Below the pieces are notes generated by a model. That model was not told where the DNA came from, made no database searches, and saw only the letters and a list, made by a program, of their open reading frames with translations. DNA of 64,000 nt from positions 132,719-196,718 of the forward strand of contig NZ_JACDUL010000002.1 in NCBI RefSeq assembly GCF_013760955.1, given 5' to 3'. Source of the stretch: Methanococcus maripaludis. GTDB taxonomy: Archaea > AGJL01 > Methanococci > Methanococcales > Methanococcaceae. Positions 18,568 through 29,083 of this stretch are shown one piece after another. The position numbers and the translations under genes were made by a program. How positions within the stretch are numbered: the first letter of the stretch is position 1; each line of letters begins with the position of its first letter.

Positions 18568-19998
18568 ATGCCATTCTGTTTATTGGATGTAGATAAAGAT
18601 ATTCCTGAAAGAGAACAACACGTTTACATCAAAGATTCAAAAGATACAAACGGACATTGCCAAAAATGTAATACCACCACAATCCCAGGAAGTATGACCG
18701 AAAGAGGCTGTGCTTTTGCAGGGGTAAAAGGTGTGATTACTGGTGCAATAAAAGACGTACTACAAGTAGTACACTCGCCTGTTGGATGTTCCGCATACGG
18801 AAACGGTACAACAAAAAGATACCCAACAAACTCAACAATGCCTGATGGAAGCACATTCCCAGTTGAAAATTTCAACCTCAAACACATTGTCGGAACAGAC
18901 TTAAGTGAATCCGATGTTGTATTTGGTGGAATGAAAAAACTTAAAGCAACAATTAGAGAAGGTGCAAAAGAGTACCCATTCGTAAATGCAATCTATGTTT
19001 ACGCAACATGTACAACAGGTCTTATCGGAGACGACTTAGATGCAGTATGTAAAGAAATGCAAGCAGAACTTGGAAAAGATGTTGTAGCGTTCAACGCTCC
19101 AGGATTTGCAGGACCAACACAATCAAAAGGACACCACGTAGGAAACTTCACGATATTCGAAAAATTAGTTGGAACAAAAGAACCTCTTGAAACAACTGAT
19201 TACGACATCAACCTCATTGGAGAATATAACATCGATGGTGACTACTGGGTTCTTGAAAAATACTTCGATGCTATGGGCATTAGGGTTCTCAGTAAATTCA
19301 CAGGAGATGCATGCCACGATGAGCTCTGCTGGATGCACAAAGCAAAACTAAGCCTTGTAAGATGCCAAAGATCTGCAACATACGTAGCAAAATTAATTGA
19401 AGAAAAATACGGTGTTCCATATATTAAAGTAGATTTCTTCGGACCAGAATACTGTGCTGAAAACTTAAGAACAGTAGGTAAATTCTTTGGAAAAGAAATT
19501 GAAGCTGAAGCTGTTATTAAAAAAGAAATGGAAAAAATCCAGCCTGAAATTGATTTCTACAAATCAAAATTACAGGGTAAAAAAGTTTGGATTTCAGCAG
19601 GAGGGCCAAAAAGCTGGCACTTAGCTAAACCACTTGAAGAATACTTAGGAATGGACGTGGTAGCACTTTCAGGTCTTTTCGAACACGAAGATGGATACGA
19701 AAAAATGCAAGAAAGGGCAAAAGATGGTACAATTATCATTGATGACCCGAACACCCTTGAAATGGAAGAAGTAGTTGAAAAATACCACCCAGATATAGTT
19801 CTTGGAGGTATCAAAGAGAAATATTTCTTCCACAAATTAGGAGTATCTTCAGTAATGATACACTCTTACGAAAACGGTCCATACATTGGATTTGAAGGAT
19901 TCGTAAACCTTGCAAAAGATATTTACACAGCAATCTACAACCCAGCTTGGAGTTTAATGGAATTTGAAGACGAAGAGCCAGGTGATACAAATGAGTGA
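18568..19998 (+). CDS. nifD: Nitrogenase MoFe protein alpha chain
   Basis: 476 residues. P-cluster ligands Cys48 (ERGCAF), Cys74 (PVGCSAYG) and Cys148 ([12 protein letters not shown]) are present. FeMo-cofactor ligands are Cys266 (LVRCQRSA) and His432 ([10 protein letters not shown]); Gln185 and His189 in TQSKGHH correspond to the residues around the cofactor. This argues for a molybdenum enzyme. The start follows AGGAGAGCGAAC. The stop overlaps the nifK start by 8 bp. Methanogen NifD is shorter than the Azotobacter chain. Confidence 0.97.
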   Translation: MPFCLLDVDKDIPEREQHVYIKDSKDTNGHCQKCNTTTIPGSMTERGCAFAGVKGVITGAIKDVLQVVHSPVGCSAYGNGTTKRYPTNSTMPDGSTFPVENFNLKHIVGTDLSESDVVFGGMKKLKATIREGAKEYPFVNAIYVYATCTTGLIGDDLDAVCKEMQAELGKDVVAFNAPGFAGPTQSKGHHVGNFTIFEKLVGTKEPLETTDYDINLIGEYNIDGDYWVLEKYFDAMGIRVLSKFTGDACHDELCWMHKAKLSLVRCQRSATYVAKLIEEKYGVPYIKVDFFGPEYCAENLRTVGKFFGKEIEAEAVIKKEMEKIQPEIDFYKSKLQGKKVWISAGGPKSWHLAKPLEEYLGMDVVALSGLFEHEDGYEKMQERAKDGTIIIDDPNTLEMEEVVEKYHPDIVLGGIKEKYFFHKLGVSSVMIHSYENGPYIGFEGFVNLAKDIYTAIYNPAWSLMEFEDEEPGDTNE

Positions 19999-21379
19999 AT
20001 TAAACGTAATCAAAAAAGAAAGAACTTCAGTAATCAACCCGCTCGTAACCTGCCAGCCATTAGGTGCAATGTATGCAGTAATGGGAATTTATAGAGGAAT
20101 GCCTTTAGTTCACGGATCACAGGGATGTTCAACATTCGTAAGATACGGATTCTCAAGACACTATAGGGAACCTGCAGATATTGCAGTAACTTCACTTCAC
20201 GAAGATGCAGCAGTATTTGGTGGAAGAAAAAACCTGATTTCCGGTCTTGGAAACTTGGCACAAAGATTCAAACCTGATGTAATGGGTGTTGTAACAACCT
20301 GTTCAAGTGAAATCATCGGAGATGACGTTGGTGGTTTCATTAAAACCGCTAAACAAGAAATTATCAAAAAAATGGGTGAAGAAGCTGCTTCAAAAATAAA
20401 AATTGTTCAGATTAACACCCCAAGTTTCGTTGAACACCAGTACAAAGGATACGACAATGCAATAAAAGCAATTGTTGATACCTTAGCTGAACCAAAAGAT
20501 GAAGAAAATGGAAAATTAAATATCGTTCCAGGAATTGTAAACCCTGGAGACATCAGAGAGGTAAAACACATGCTTTCACTCATGGGAGTTGAAGGTATAT
20601 TACTTACTGATACATCTGATCCATTTGATTCACCACTCAGACCTTCAGTTGCTGAGAAAACCCCTTACTACCAAAAAGGTGGAACAACTGTTGCAGAAAT
20701 TCAAGACTGTGCAAATTCACTTGGTACAATTTCACTTGCTAACTATGCAAGCAGTGCTCCTGCTTCACTTGAGAAAAAATACAACATGCCTTCAAAAGTG
20801 AGCGAAGCACCAATTGGTATTAAAAATACCGACAGCTTCATAAGAACCGTTAAAAAATTCACAGGAAATGACGTTACTGAAGAAATCCTTGACGAAAGAG
20901 GTATTGTAATTGACGCAATGGCAGACGTTGCATCAAGATACTTATTCGGAAGAACAGTAGCAATTTACGGTGACCCATCAATAACAGTAGGAATGGCAAG
21001 ATTCATAACAGAACTTGGAATGATTCCTAAAGTGGTATGTACCGGAGCTAAAAATGACTACTTTATTGATGATTTGAAAAAAGTAGCTAAAGAATCAGAC
21101 GAAGATATCGATGCACTTTCTGGACAAGATTTAAGAGCATTGGATGTTTACTTAAAAGAAAACCCAGTCGATTTATTGATTGGCCACTCAGATGGTAGAT
21201 TGATGGCAAAAGACCTCGGAATACCACTCTACAGAGTAGGATACCCAGTATATGATAGAGTAGGATACCAAAGAAGACCAATCATCGGATACAATGGTGC
21301 TTTGAACCTTGTCGATGGAATAACAAATACAATCATCGATAAATACTACGAACCTCAAGACTGGAAACTCCAACAGTAA
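19991..21379 (+). CDS. nifK: Nitrogenase MoFe protein beta chain
   Basis: 462 residues from the ATG inside the nifD stop overlap (AGGTGATACAAATG); the longer in-frame upstream start is inside nifD and lacks a ribosome site. P-cluster cysteines are Cys21 (TCQPLGA), Cys46 (GSQGCSTF) and Cys104 ([11 protein letters not shown]). It lacks the long N-terminal extension of Azotobacter NifK, as in other methanogens and clostridia. Forms the alpha2-beta2 dinitrogenase with NifD. Confidence 0.97.
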   Translation: MSELNVIKKERTSVINPLVTCQPLGAMYAVMGIYRGMPLVHGSQGCSTFVRYGFSRHYREPADIAVTSLHEDAAVFGGRKNLISGLGNLAQRFKPDVMGVVTTCSSEIIGDDVGGFIKTAKQEIIKKMGEEAASKIKIVQINTPSFVEHQYKGYDNAIKAIVDTLAEPKDEENGKLNIVPGIVNPGDIREVKHMLSLMGVEGILLTDTSDPFDSPLRPSVAEKTPYYQKGGTTVAEIQDCANSLGTISLANYASSAPASLEKKYNMPSKVSEAPIGIKNTDSFIRTVKKFTGNDVTEEILDERGIVIDAMADVASRYLFGRTVAIYGDPSITVGMARFITELGMIPKVVCTGAKNDYFIDDLKKVAKESDEDIDALSGQDLRALDVYLKENPVDLLIGHSDGRLMAKDLGIPLYRVGYPVYDRVGYQRRPIIGYNGALNLVDGITNTIIDKYYEPQDWKLQQ

Positions 21380-21402
21380 GCCCAAAATTAAAGAGGAATA
21401 CT

Positions 21403-22845
21403 ATGGTTTTGAACCTTGATACAGAAAACCGGAAAACGCAAAATGGAAATAACTGTGATGATTTTGACATAGAAGTCAAAATCCCAAAATCCATTTTCGA
21501 AAAATTAAAATCTATTGAAGCGTTAAAAGCCCGAGAATCGCAAATGTGTATTTCGGGAAAAGACGATTCAATTCCTACATGTGACAAAAACTCGACCCCA
21601 GGTATAATTACCCAGAGATCCTGTGTATACGGGGGAGCAAGAGTTGTTCTGATGCCTATAACTGATGCAGTACATCTCGTACACGGGCCAGTAGGCTGCG
21701 CAGCATGCACTTGGGATATTCGTGGAAGTAAATCTACAGGAGATAAACTTTATAAAAACGGATTCACAACTGATTTGCAGGAATCAGATATTGTATTTGG
21801 AGGGGAAAAAAAGCTTTATGAATCCATTCTGGAAGTACATAAGCTTTACAGCCCTGGTGCAATATTTGTTTACTCCACTTGCGTAGTAGGCTTGATTGGA
21901 GATGATATCAAAGCAGTTTGTAAACAGGCAGAAGAAGCAACAGGTTGTAGAGTTATTCCGGTACAGTCAGAAGGGTTCAAAAGCTTTAATAAATCTGCAG
22001 GTCACAAACTCGCATGTGACGCAATGCTTGACTATTTAATTGGCACAGAAGAGCCAGAAGAAGAGCACCCTTACAGTATTAATATAATTGGAGAATTCAA
22101 TGTTGCAGGAGACCTCTGGGGAATTATTCCATTATATGAAAAAATGGGTGTAAAAGTACACACTGCAATTACTGGAGACTCAACTGTCAAAAAAGTTGCA
22201 AGTGCGCACAGATCTAAATTAAATATAGTCCAATGTCAAAAATCATCTAATTACTTAGCTGCCCAAATGCAGAAGAAATACGGAATACCTAACCTCAAAG
22301 TGAATTTCTTTGGAATCGACGAAACTACAAAGTCCTTAAGGGCAGTTGCAGAATTTTTCGGTGACGAAGAAATGATTAAAAAAACCGAAGAATTGATAAA
22401 ATCAGAAGTTAAAAATCTTCGAGATGAAATTTCGGAATACAAAAAAGATCTAGCTGGTAGTACTGTTGCGATATATTCCGGAGCCCACAAATCTTGGGCA
22501 CTGGTAAGCGCATTTGGTGAACTCGACATGGAAATTATCATGAGCGGTACCCAAAACGGAAAGCCAGAAGATTACCAAAAAATCAGAGAGCATGTCAATG
22601 AAGGTACATTAATTGTAGACGATGCAAGTTCAATGGAACTTGTACAACTTCTCAAAGAATACAAACCTGATATATTAATTTCTGGAGCTAAAGAAAAATA
22701 TCTATCCCTGAAAAGTGGAGTTCCTCACTGTGATTTCAATCACGACAGGATAACTGCATTCTCAGGTTTTCAGGGTTTCATAAATTTTGCAAGAGTTGTA
22801 CATACCGCAGTTATGACGCCAGTGTGGAAACTTTCTAGAAAATGA
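21403..22845 (+). CDS. nifE: FeMo-cofactor scaffold protein NifE
   Basis: 480 residues, homologous to NifD, with QRSCVYGGARV, HGPVGCAACTWD and YSTCVVGLIGDD retaining three cluster-binding cysteines. It lacks the NifD-type FeMoco His context (here GVPHCDFNHDR), as expected for the scaffold. With NifN it receives the NifB-cofactor and matures it to FeMo-co. Ribosome site AGAGGAATACT. Confidence 0.95.
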   Translation: MVLNLDTENRKTQNGNNCDDFDIEVKIPKSIFEKLKSIEALKARESQMCISGKDDSIPTCDKNSTPGIITQRSCVYGGARVVLMPITDAVHLVHGPVGCAACTWDIRGSKSTGDKLYKNGFTTDLQESDIVFGGEKKLYESILEVHKLYSPGAIFVYSTCVVGLIGDDIKAVCKQAEEATGCRVIPVQSEGFKSFNKSAGHKLACDAMLDYLIGTEEPEEEHPYSINIIGEFNVAGDLWGIIPLYEKMGVKVHTAITGDSTVKKVASAHRSKLNIVQCQKSSNYLAAQMQKKYGIPNLKVNFFGIDETTKSLRAVAEFFGDEEMIKKTEELIKSEVKNLRDEISEYKKDLAGSTVAIYSGAHKSWALVSAFGELDMEIIMSGTQNGKPEDYQKIREHVNEGTLIVDDASSMELVQLLKEYKPDILISGAKEKYLSLKSGVPHCDFNHDRITAFSGFQGFINFARVVHTAVMTPVWKLSRK

Positions 22846-22861
22846 TGATTAGAGGAATATT

Positions 22862-24238
22862 ATGACTGAAAAAAAATTTGCTGTAATAAATCCCTGTAAA
22901 ATATGCCAGCCAATGGGTGCAATATTCGCATTAATGGGTGTAAAGAATTCAATGCCGTTAATACACGGATCGCACGGATGCAGCACGTACATGAGATTCC
23001 AACTTGGACGTCATTTTAAAGAAGCTGTAAACGTGGCATCTACATCAATGAGTGAGGCAAATGCTGTACTCGGTGGTGAAGAAAATTTAAAACATGCGAT
23101 CAGAAACGTGAGCAGAATTTATGGTCCTGAAATAATTGGTGTAACTACAAGCTGTCTTAGTGAAACTATTGGTGACGACGTTGAAGGAATTATCCGTTTA
23201 TTCAAGAAACAAAATGATGATTTGCCTGAAATAGTCCCTATATCAACCCCAAGCTATAAACATACGCACGTAGAAGGATACGATTCAACAGTTAAAGCAC
23301 TAGTGGAACACTTAGCAACTTCATCTAAGCCTAATTCCAAATTAAACGTGATTACTGGAATGGTTTCTCCAGGTGATATTGCAGAAACCAAAAAGTTGTT
23401 GCTTGAAATGGGGATAGAATCAATAATTCTAACCGATACTTCGGAATCTATGGACGCCCCTTACGATGGAGAAGTTTCATTCGTGATGTCTGCAGGAACT
23501 ACTGTGGAAGAAATTAAAGACACTGCAAATTCATTTGCAACGATTTCACTCTGTAAGCATGCAAATTCCGCCGCCAAATTCCTCCATGACGCTTACGGTA
23601 TAAAATCAGTCTCACCTTATCTTCCAATAGGTCTGCAGAGTACTGATGAATTCATTAATGAACTTTGTAAACTTACGAATAAAGATATACCTGAACAGAT
23701 AACTAGAGAACGTGGTAAATTAATCGATGCCATGATCGACGCCCACCAACATAATTTCGGAAGAAAAGTTGCAATCTACGGCGATCCCGATGTCGTAGTT
23801 GGATTTACAAGATTTGTCTTAGAACTTGGAATGATTCCTTCAATTGTATGTACCGGAAGCGAAAGTAAAACTTTCGTTGAAGACATCGAAGCAGTAACTA
23901 AAGATAGCAAACATAAACCAGTAATCTTAGCTCCAGGGGATCTCTACGATCTCCATCAAGAAATTAAAAAATCAAAAGTGGATCTCCTCATTGGAAATTC
24001 ATACGGTTCAAGAATTGCAGGTGCCGAAAATATTCCATTAATTCGAATGGGTTTCCCAATCTATGATAGAGTTGGAGCTCAAAGAATAACTTGCGTAGGA
24101 TATACTGCAGGAATTAGGCTTGTAGATACAATAACCAACACCATACTCGACAGATACTTTGACGAGTTTGGCTGGGCATTAAATGAAGATACAGAGGTAG
24201 ACCATGGAGACTTTGAAAGTAGCAATTGCATCAACTGA
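22862..24238 (+). CDS. nifN: FeMo-cofactor scaffold protein NifN
   Basis: 458 residues, homologous to NifK, with NPCKICQPMGA, HGSHGCSTYMRF and TTSCLSETIGDD. Partner of NifE in the cofactor-maturation scaffold. Starts 16 bp after nifE behind AGAGGAATATT, nearly the same leader as nifE. Its last 35 bp overlap nifX. Confidence 0.95.
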   Translation: MTEKKFAVINPCKICQPMGAIFALMGVKNSMPLIHGSHGCSTYMRFQLGRHFKEAVNVASTSMSEANAVLGGEENLKHAIRNVSRIYGPEIIGVTTSCLSETIGDDVEGIIRLFKKQNDDLPEIVPISTPSYKHTHVEGYDSTVKALVEHLATSSKPNSKLNVITGMVSPGDIAETKKLLLEMGIESIILTDTSESMDAPYDGEVSFVMSAGTTVEEIKDTANSFATISLCKHANSAAKFLHDAYGIKSVSPYLPIGLQSTDEFINELCKLTNKDIPEQITRERGKLIDAMIDAHQHNFGRKVAIYGDPDVVVGFTRFVLELGMIPSIVCTGSESKTFVEDIEAVTKDSKHKPVILAPGDLYDLHQEIKKSKVDLLIGNSYGSRIAGAENIPLIRMGFPIYDRVGAQRITCVGYTAGIRLVDTITNTILDRYFDEFGWALNEDTEVDHGDFESSNCIN

Positions 24239-24524
24239 TGGTGTAAATGTCAACATGCACTTTGGAGCTGCCACACATTTTCTTATTTTTGAAATAAAAG
24301 ATAATGTAGCAGAATTTATGGAATTTAGGGAAAATCCAACAACAACAATAAAAGAACACACCGACAGGTGGAATTACGCACTTGATCTTTTGAAAGACTG
24401 TGGTGCAATCTTTTGTAGTAGAATTGGTGACAACCCCAAATCCGTTTTCGAAGGAAAAGGTGTGAAAATAGTCACAACAGAAAATACATTAAAAGAAGCT
24501 TTAAAAGAGTTTTTAACCGCCTAA
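24204..24524 (+). CDS. nifX: NifX-type FeMo-cofactor-binding protein
   Basis: 106 residues of the NifX/NifB-C-terminal/VnfX family: LKVAIASTDG at the start, MHFGAATHFLIFEI, and CGAIFCSRIG with EGKGVKIV. It would bind cofactor intermediates between NifB and NifEN. Starts inside nifN after GAGGTAGACC. Last gene of the operon; nifB, nifS/U and nifV are not in this window. Confidence 0.85.
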   Translation: METLKVAIASTDGVNVNMHFGAATHFLIFEIKDNVAEFMEFRENPTTTIKEHTDRWNYALDLLKDCGAIFCSRIGDNPKSVFEGKGVKIVTTENTLKEALKEFLTA

Positions 24525-24610
24525 ATTATCTATTACTTATCAAATTTTAGTTATTATGCGATTTTCAAAACGATTACCCAAAATTAAGAACTTAATAATA
24601 TATGATGAAC

Positions 24611-24649
24611 GTGGTTCTAGGGTTTTATCATTAATTTCGCTAAAACCAC
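24611..24649 (+). terminator. Hairpin downstream of nifX
   Basis: GGTTTTA (24621-24627) pairs with TAAAACC (24641-24647) over a 13-nt loop; GTGGTT/AACCAC is an alternative outer pairing. About 90 bp after nifX. No clean T-run follows, so it may be an RNA-stabilising 3' structure rather than a terminator. Confidence 0.35.
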
Positions 24650-24714
24650 ACTTCTAGCTTTTGATTTTTGAAATTCTTTTTCTTAGGCCAAAAAGATTTA
24701 AAAAAAGAGAGGTA

Positions 24715-24769
24715 CAGTGTGTACTAGTGAAATAATCCCCCCAGATCCCCACTTCACACTGATTTTTTT
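24715..24769 (+). terminator. GC-rich hairpin with T7 tail; terminator or small RNA
   Basis: CAGTGTG (24715-24721) pairs with CACACTG (24755-24761), followed by T7 (24763-24769). The loop carries C-rich blocks and an alternative GTGAA/TTCAC pairing. The complementary strand also ends in T7, so it could act in either direction. It lies about 190 bp after nifX in the 576-bp nifX-ablA spacer; the rest of that spacer (24770-25000) is AT-rich with TATA-like sequence near 24936-24945. Confidence 0.4.
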
Positions 24770-25014
24770 AAAAAACTTTACAGCAGATTTAATTATCTTA
24801 AACCTACATATGGATATTTGTTTTATGGGTTAATATAATTATGTGAATATTGTGGCAGGTTTAATGATAATGTATTAACAAACTTTTTTCAGATTTTAAT
24901 TTTTAGCTTATGTTATAATAGTGTTATCCATTAATTATATATACTATCTTTTAAAAAAAGGATGTATAAGCCTTTTTAAATTTTGAAACCTCATATTTTC
25001 GGTTTTTCAATTTG

Positions 25015-25076
25015 TTATTTGGGATACCCCCTCATGTTGATATGTCTCGTTTAAATTTTGAAAGATTTAGATATAT
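25015..25076 (+). promoter_or_regulatory. GGGATACCCC element upstream of ablA (copy A)
   Basis: TGGGATACCCC at 25020-25030, followed by ATGT-TC--TTTAAATTTTGAAA and then TAGATAT. The same core with similar flanks is found at 33840-33890 upstream of proV. It lies 70 bp before the ablA start, in the probable 5' leader. Confidence 0.5.
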
Positions 25077-25100
25077 CGATTATATTTTTAGGTGATAATT

Positions 25101-26402
25101 TTGAACGAATTAAGTGACGAAAGTATAGTAAAATATACGAAAAAAATTTCAGAAAATGCTACGATTGATAATTGGAATGATTACAAGTGGCAACTTTCAA
25201 ATTCAATTAAAGATGTTGATACTTTAGAAAATTTTCTTGGAATAACTCTGGAGAATGAAGAAAAAAAGGAAATTCAAAAAGCAATTGAAGTATTTCCAAT
25301 GTCAATTACCCCTTACTATGCAAGTTTAATCGATATAAAAAATTTAGATAAAGACCCAATTTACAAGCAAAGTGTGGCATCTTCAAAAGAACTCATACTT
25401 GAAAATTTTGAAATGGAAGACCCATTATCTGAAGATGAGGACTCTCCGGTTATAGGAATAACTCATAGGTATCCAGATAGGGTTTTGTTTTACATAAATC
25501 CAAACTGTGCAATGTATTGCAGACACTGCACGAGAAAAAGGAAAGTTTCAGAGAAAAGCAGTAATCCTTCAAAAGAAGAAATTCAAAAAGCAATAGATTA
25601 CATTAGAAATAATGATAAAATAAGGGATGTTTTACTTTCAGGCGGGGATCCCCTTTTACTTTCTGATGAATATTTGGACTGGATATTGTCAGAAATAAGC
25701 AGCATAAAACACGTTGAACTCATAAGAATTGGATCAAGAGTTCCTGTGGTTCTACCTCAGAGAATTACTGATAATTTAGTCAATACTCTAAAAAAATACC
25801 ATCCAATCTGGATAAATACTCATTATAATCATCCTGTGGAGATTACAAAAGAATCTAAAAAAGCACTCGACAAACTTTCTGATTCTGGAATTCCACTTGG
25901 AAACCAAACGGTTCTTCTTGCAGGAGTTAATGACTGTCCATATGTTATGAGAAAATTAAATCAAAAGCTCGTTTCTTCAAGAGTAAGGCCGTACTACCTC
26001 TACCAGTGCGATTTATCAAAAGGAATTTCTCATTTTAGAACCCCCGTTAGCAAGGGCCTTGAAATTATCGAAAGTTTAATCGGACACACAACAGGCTTTG
26101 CAGTTCCAAGATACGTTGTAGATGCACCAGGAGGCGGTGGAAAAATTCCAGTAATGCCCAATTACATAGTTTCTTGGGGTTCTGATAGGGTAATTTTGAG
26201 AAATTATGAAGGAATCATTACAACTTATGTTGAACCATCAAATTATGGCGGATGCAGTAAAAGCTGCGATAAGTGTGACAGAATGTGTATCGGTGACTTT
26301 GAAATCAATCAAACAGGAATTGAAAAGTTAATAACCGATGTAGATAATTCAATCTCCTTAATCCCTGAAAACAACGAGCGCGTAGCCCGGAGGGATGACT
26401 AA
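25101..26402 (+). CDS. ablA: Lysine 2,3-aminomutase
   Basis: Radical SAM, PLP-dependent enzyme that converts L-lysine to beta-lysine, the first step to the osmolyte N-epsilon-acetyl-beta-lysine. The radical SAM cluster motif CAMYCRHC (about residues 136-143), [11 protein letters not shown] and the C-terminal zinc-type Cys cluster ([14 protein letters not shown]) are present. TTG at 25101 is chosen because GGTGAT (25091-25096) precedes it; the GTG at 25092 is part of that site. One base separates it from ablB. Salt induction is known for abl in methanogens. Confidence 0.93.
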   Translation: MNELSDESIVKYTKKISENATIDNWNDYKWQLSNSIKDVDTLENFLGITLENEEKKEIQKAIEVFPMSITPYYASLIDIKNLDKDPIYKQSVASSKELILENFEMEDPLSEDEDSPVIGITHRYPDRVLFYINPNCAMYCRHCTRKRKVSEKSSNPSKEEIQKAIDYIRNNDKIRDVLLSGGDPLLLSDEYLDWILSEISSIKHVELIRIGSRVPVVLPQRITDNLVNTLKKYHPIWINTHYNHPVEITKESKKALDKLSDSGIPLGNQTVLLAGVNDCPYVMRKLNQKLVSSRVRPYYLYQCDLSKGISHFRTPVSKGLEIIESLIGHTTGFAVPRYVVDAPGGGGKIPVMPNYIVSWGSDRVILRNYEGIITTYVEPSNYGGCSKSCDKCDRMCIGDFEINQTGIEKLITDVDNSISLIPENNERVARRDD

Positions 26403-26403
26403 A

Positions 26404-27228
26404 ATGGAAAAAATAATCGAAATAAACGATTCAGTAATTCAAATAAGTGACTTAAATGATAGGATATACATAATGAAACTTGGAAAAGATGCAGATGGAG
26501 TAATTGGGAATGTAAATAACGTATGCAAGGAAAAAAACCTTTCGAAAGTTTTTGCAAAAGTTTCTGGAAATAAAAAGGAAATTTTTGAAAAAAATGGGTA
26601 CATCTGCGAAGGAAAAATTAAAAATTACTTTTTGGATGATGATGCATATTTCATGTCTAAATTTTTTGAAGAATCAAGAAATATATCAAAATTTTCAAAA
26701 GAAGCTAAAGATGTTTTAAATTGTGTGGATACTGTTGACGTAGATTTATCTGCAAACATTGATGAAAAATTCCACTTAAAAATTGCAAATGAAACGGATG
26801 CGGAAAACCTCTCGAAACACTATTCGAAAGTTTTTGAAACGTACCCTTTTCCAATAAATGACCCAAATTACATATTAAAGACAATGCAGACAAACGTAAA
26901 ATACTTCATACTCGAAGATAATGGTAAAATCGTTGCAGCGGCGTCTTGTGAAATGGATAGTAAGAACAAATGCGTTGAAATGACTGATTTTGCAGTTCTT
27001 GAAGAATACCAAAAATTAGGGCTTTCTAAATACTTATTATATATCATGGAAAAGATAATGAAAGACAACGGATACAGAGTTTTTTACACGATTGCAAGAA
27101 GCATATCCTATGGAATGAATATCACTTTCAAAAAAATGGGTTATACTTACAGTGGAACTGCAATTAACAATACAAACATCTGCGGAAACTTTGAAGACAT
27201 GAACTTTTGGTATAAGCTCGTAGAATAA
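26404..27228 (+). CDS. ablB: Beta-lysine N6-acetyltransferase
   Basis: GNAT-family protein, about 274 residues, with the acetyl-CoA-binding domain in the C-terminal half (FAVLEEYQKLGLSKYLLYIME, then RSISYGMNITFKKMGY). It acetylates beta-lysine made by AblA to give the compatible solute. An N-terminal domain of about 120 residues is typical for AblB. The ATG at 26404 lies nine bases after GGAGGG; an ATG three codons earlier touches that site. Co-transcribed with ablA. Confidence 0.92.
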   Translation: MEKIIEINDSVIQISDLNDRIYIMKLGKDADGVIGNVNNVCKEKNLSKVFAKVSGNKKEIFEKNGYICEGKIKNYFLDDDAYFMSKFFEESRNISKFSKEAKDVLNCVDTVDVDLSANIDEKFHLKIANETDAENLSKHYSKVFETYPFPINDPNYILKTMQTNVKYFILEDNGKIVAAASCEMDSKNKCVEMTDFAVLEEYQKLGLSKYLLYIMEKIMKDNGYRVFYTIARSISYGMNITFKKMGYTYSGTAINNTNICGNFEDMNFWYKLVE

Positions 27229-27377
27229 CTTTCTAACTCTTTTATTTTTTTAATTTTTAAATTAACTTCAATTTTTTTCTATTTTTGCTAATTCCACCCT
27301 TATTTTTAAAATTAAAATGAAAAGTTTAATTATTTTAAAAAAACATAAGTTATACCAGAATTATTTTGAGGGGTTTT

Positions 27378-27854
27378 ATGAAGGAACTTGAAACGGCAAT
27401 TGCCAAGTATCATGCAATGAAATTAAAGGATATTCTTCCACCAAAAGATACCTTGCCTGTTGTATGCAATGATTCTTCAATTTTAGATGTTTTAGAAATA
27501 CTTAGGACCCGCCACCATGTTTGGGTAATAAACTGTAAGGACGATGGAAAACTTATTGGAGTAATCCGCTATCTGGACGTTATTAATTTTATAATGCCTC
27601 CGGAGAAACATTCGACATTTATTGGAACTACTCGAACAGTATTAATGTCGATACAGGGCGGGGCGGAAGTTGCAAGCGAAGTAATGGAAAAAAGTGCGAT
27701 TAAAATAAACTACAATAAATCTATATTGTATGCACTCGAAAAGATGAAAAATTATAACTTACAACTTTTAGCCGTAGTTGACGATGAAAATAAGCTTGTT
27801 GGGGAAGTTAGCCTCAGGATATTGATAAATAAGTTTCTTGATCTCTGCTTTTAG
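27378..27854 (+). CDS. CBS-domain protein
   Basis: 158 residues made up of two CBS motifs (about 20-75 and 95-155), e.g. VVCNDSSILDVLEIL and LLAVVDDENKLVGEV. CBS pairs bind adenine nucleotides or sense ionic strength. It abuts the antiporter gene (the stop TAG is part of the AGGTG ribosome site of the next gene), so it probably regulates that antiporter. ATG follows GAGGGGTTTT; the upstream TTG is rejected. Confidence 0.82.
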   Translation: MKELETAIAKYHAMKLKDILPPKDTLPVVCNDSSILDVLEILRTRHHVWVINCKDDGKLIGVIRYLDVINFIMPPEKHSTFIGTTRTVLMSIQGGAEVASEVMEKSAIKINYNKSILYALEKMKNYNLQLLAVVDDENKLVGEVSLRILINKFLDLCF

Positions 27855-27863
27855 GTGTTTTTG

Positions 27864-29030
27864 TTGAGTATTTCGTGGGTACTGTTTACTGTTGGGCTAT
27901 GTCTTATATTTGGAAAAATTGGAAACGAAATAATGTGGAGAATCGGGTTTCCAAGTGTATTTGGGGAAATAATTGTTGGAATAATATTTGGAAATCTTTT
28001 ATTTTTCGGAATAGTTGATCCAACCCACTTAACGCTTCACGAAAATGATATTTTTGATTTTTTGTCCACGGTTGGAATTATGTTTTTGCTGTTCTTAAGT
28101 GGGCTTGAAATAGATATACACAAACTAAAAAAGACTGAATATATCTCGATAGTTGCAGCAGTATTTGGCGCGATATTTCCTTTAATTTTGGGATATATTG
28201 TTCTTTCTGAATTTGGTTATACTGCCAAAGAATCCATTGTTGGGGGAGTAATTCTTACTGCAACGAGTATTGGAATTACTGCAAGGCTTTTGATGGATTT
28301 AAAAGTTTTAAAAACAGATGTGGGTGCTGCTGCAATCAGTGCGAGTATTCTTGATGACTTTTTGGGGCTTATCCTCCTTATCCTCGCTGTTGGTTCTGGA
28401 AGTTTGCTCGGGTTAATTTCAGAAATTACAGTATTTTTCATAATTACTGGGTACTTTGGATGGAAACTGATTAACAAATATTTAATTTTTGCAGAAAAAT
28501 TCCACATTGAAAAAACCGTTCTTTCATTTACAATCGCGTTAATGTTTTTATTTTCATTTTTATCAGAAAGCTGGTTTGAAGTTGCAATTGAAGGCGCATT
28601 CATGGCAGGATTAATCCTTTCAAAAACTTCTGAAGGTAAAATGCTTGCAAAAGAGATAAAATCAATTGGAAATTCATTTTTAATTCCGTTATTTTTTATA
28701 TATACTGGAGCAAGGCTAAATTTAACGGCATTTTTAAATCACGAGGCTTTGATACTCGCCACAATTTTTATTGTAGTTGGAGTGTTGAGTAAGTTTGTTG
28801 GATGGGGACTTGGAGCAAAATTGATGGGTAAATGGAATCTTAAAAAATCAATACAGCTTGCATCATCATCAGTTCCAAGGGCAGAAATAGCGCTGATAAA
28901 TTTAATGATTGCAGTTTCTGCAGGAGTAATCTTAGAAGAAAATATTTCAAAGTTTATTGCTGCAACGCTGATATTTGTTACATTTTCGATAGTTATAACA
29001 CCACCGCTCTTAAAAAAAGTTTTTGAGTGA
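27864..29030 (+). CDS. CPA2-family Na+/H+ (or K+/H+) antiporter, NapA/KefB type
   Basis: About 388 residues and 12-13 hydrophobic segments. The ion-binding pair Asp-Asp in SASILDDFLGLILL identifies an electrogenic CPA2-type exchanger, and the second-half AEIALINLM helix fits. Start is uncertain among GTG 27855, TTG 27861 and TTG 27864; AGGTG at 27853-27857 favours the last. Translationally coupled to the CBS protein; close to ablAB and proVWX, so part of an ion and osmotic block. Confidence 0.85.
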   Translation: MSISWVLFTVGLCLIFGKIGNEIMWRIGFPSVFGEIIVGIIFGNLLFFGIVDPTHLTLHENDIFDFLSTVGIMFLLFLSGLEIDIHKLKKTEYISIVAAVFGAIFPLILGYIVLSEFGYTAKESIVGGVILTATSIGITARLLMDLKVLKTDVGAAAISASILDDFLGLILLILAVGSGSLLGLISEITVFFIITGYFGWKLINKYLIFAEKFHIEKTVLSFTIALMFLFSFLSESWFEVAIEGAFMAGLILSKTSEGKMLAKEIKSIGNSFLIPLFFIYTGARLNLTAFLNHEALILATIFIVVGVLSKFVGWGLGAKLMGKWNLKKSIQLASSSVPRAEIALINLMIAVSAGVILEENISKFIAATLIFVTFSIVITPPLLKKVFE

Positions 29031-29083
29031 TATAAATTATTAAAATTTTAAAAAAGAAAATAAAATCAATTAAAATTTATTTT

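Noticed and set aside
24601-24670. C/D box RNA suggested by ATGATGA at 24602
   Set aside because: No D or D' CTGA box at suitable distance.
25092-25100. GTG start for ablA
   Set aside because: It is part of the GGTGAT ribosome site serving TTG 25101.
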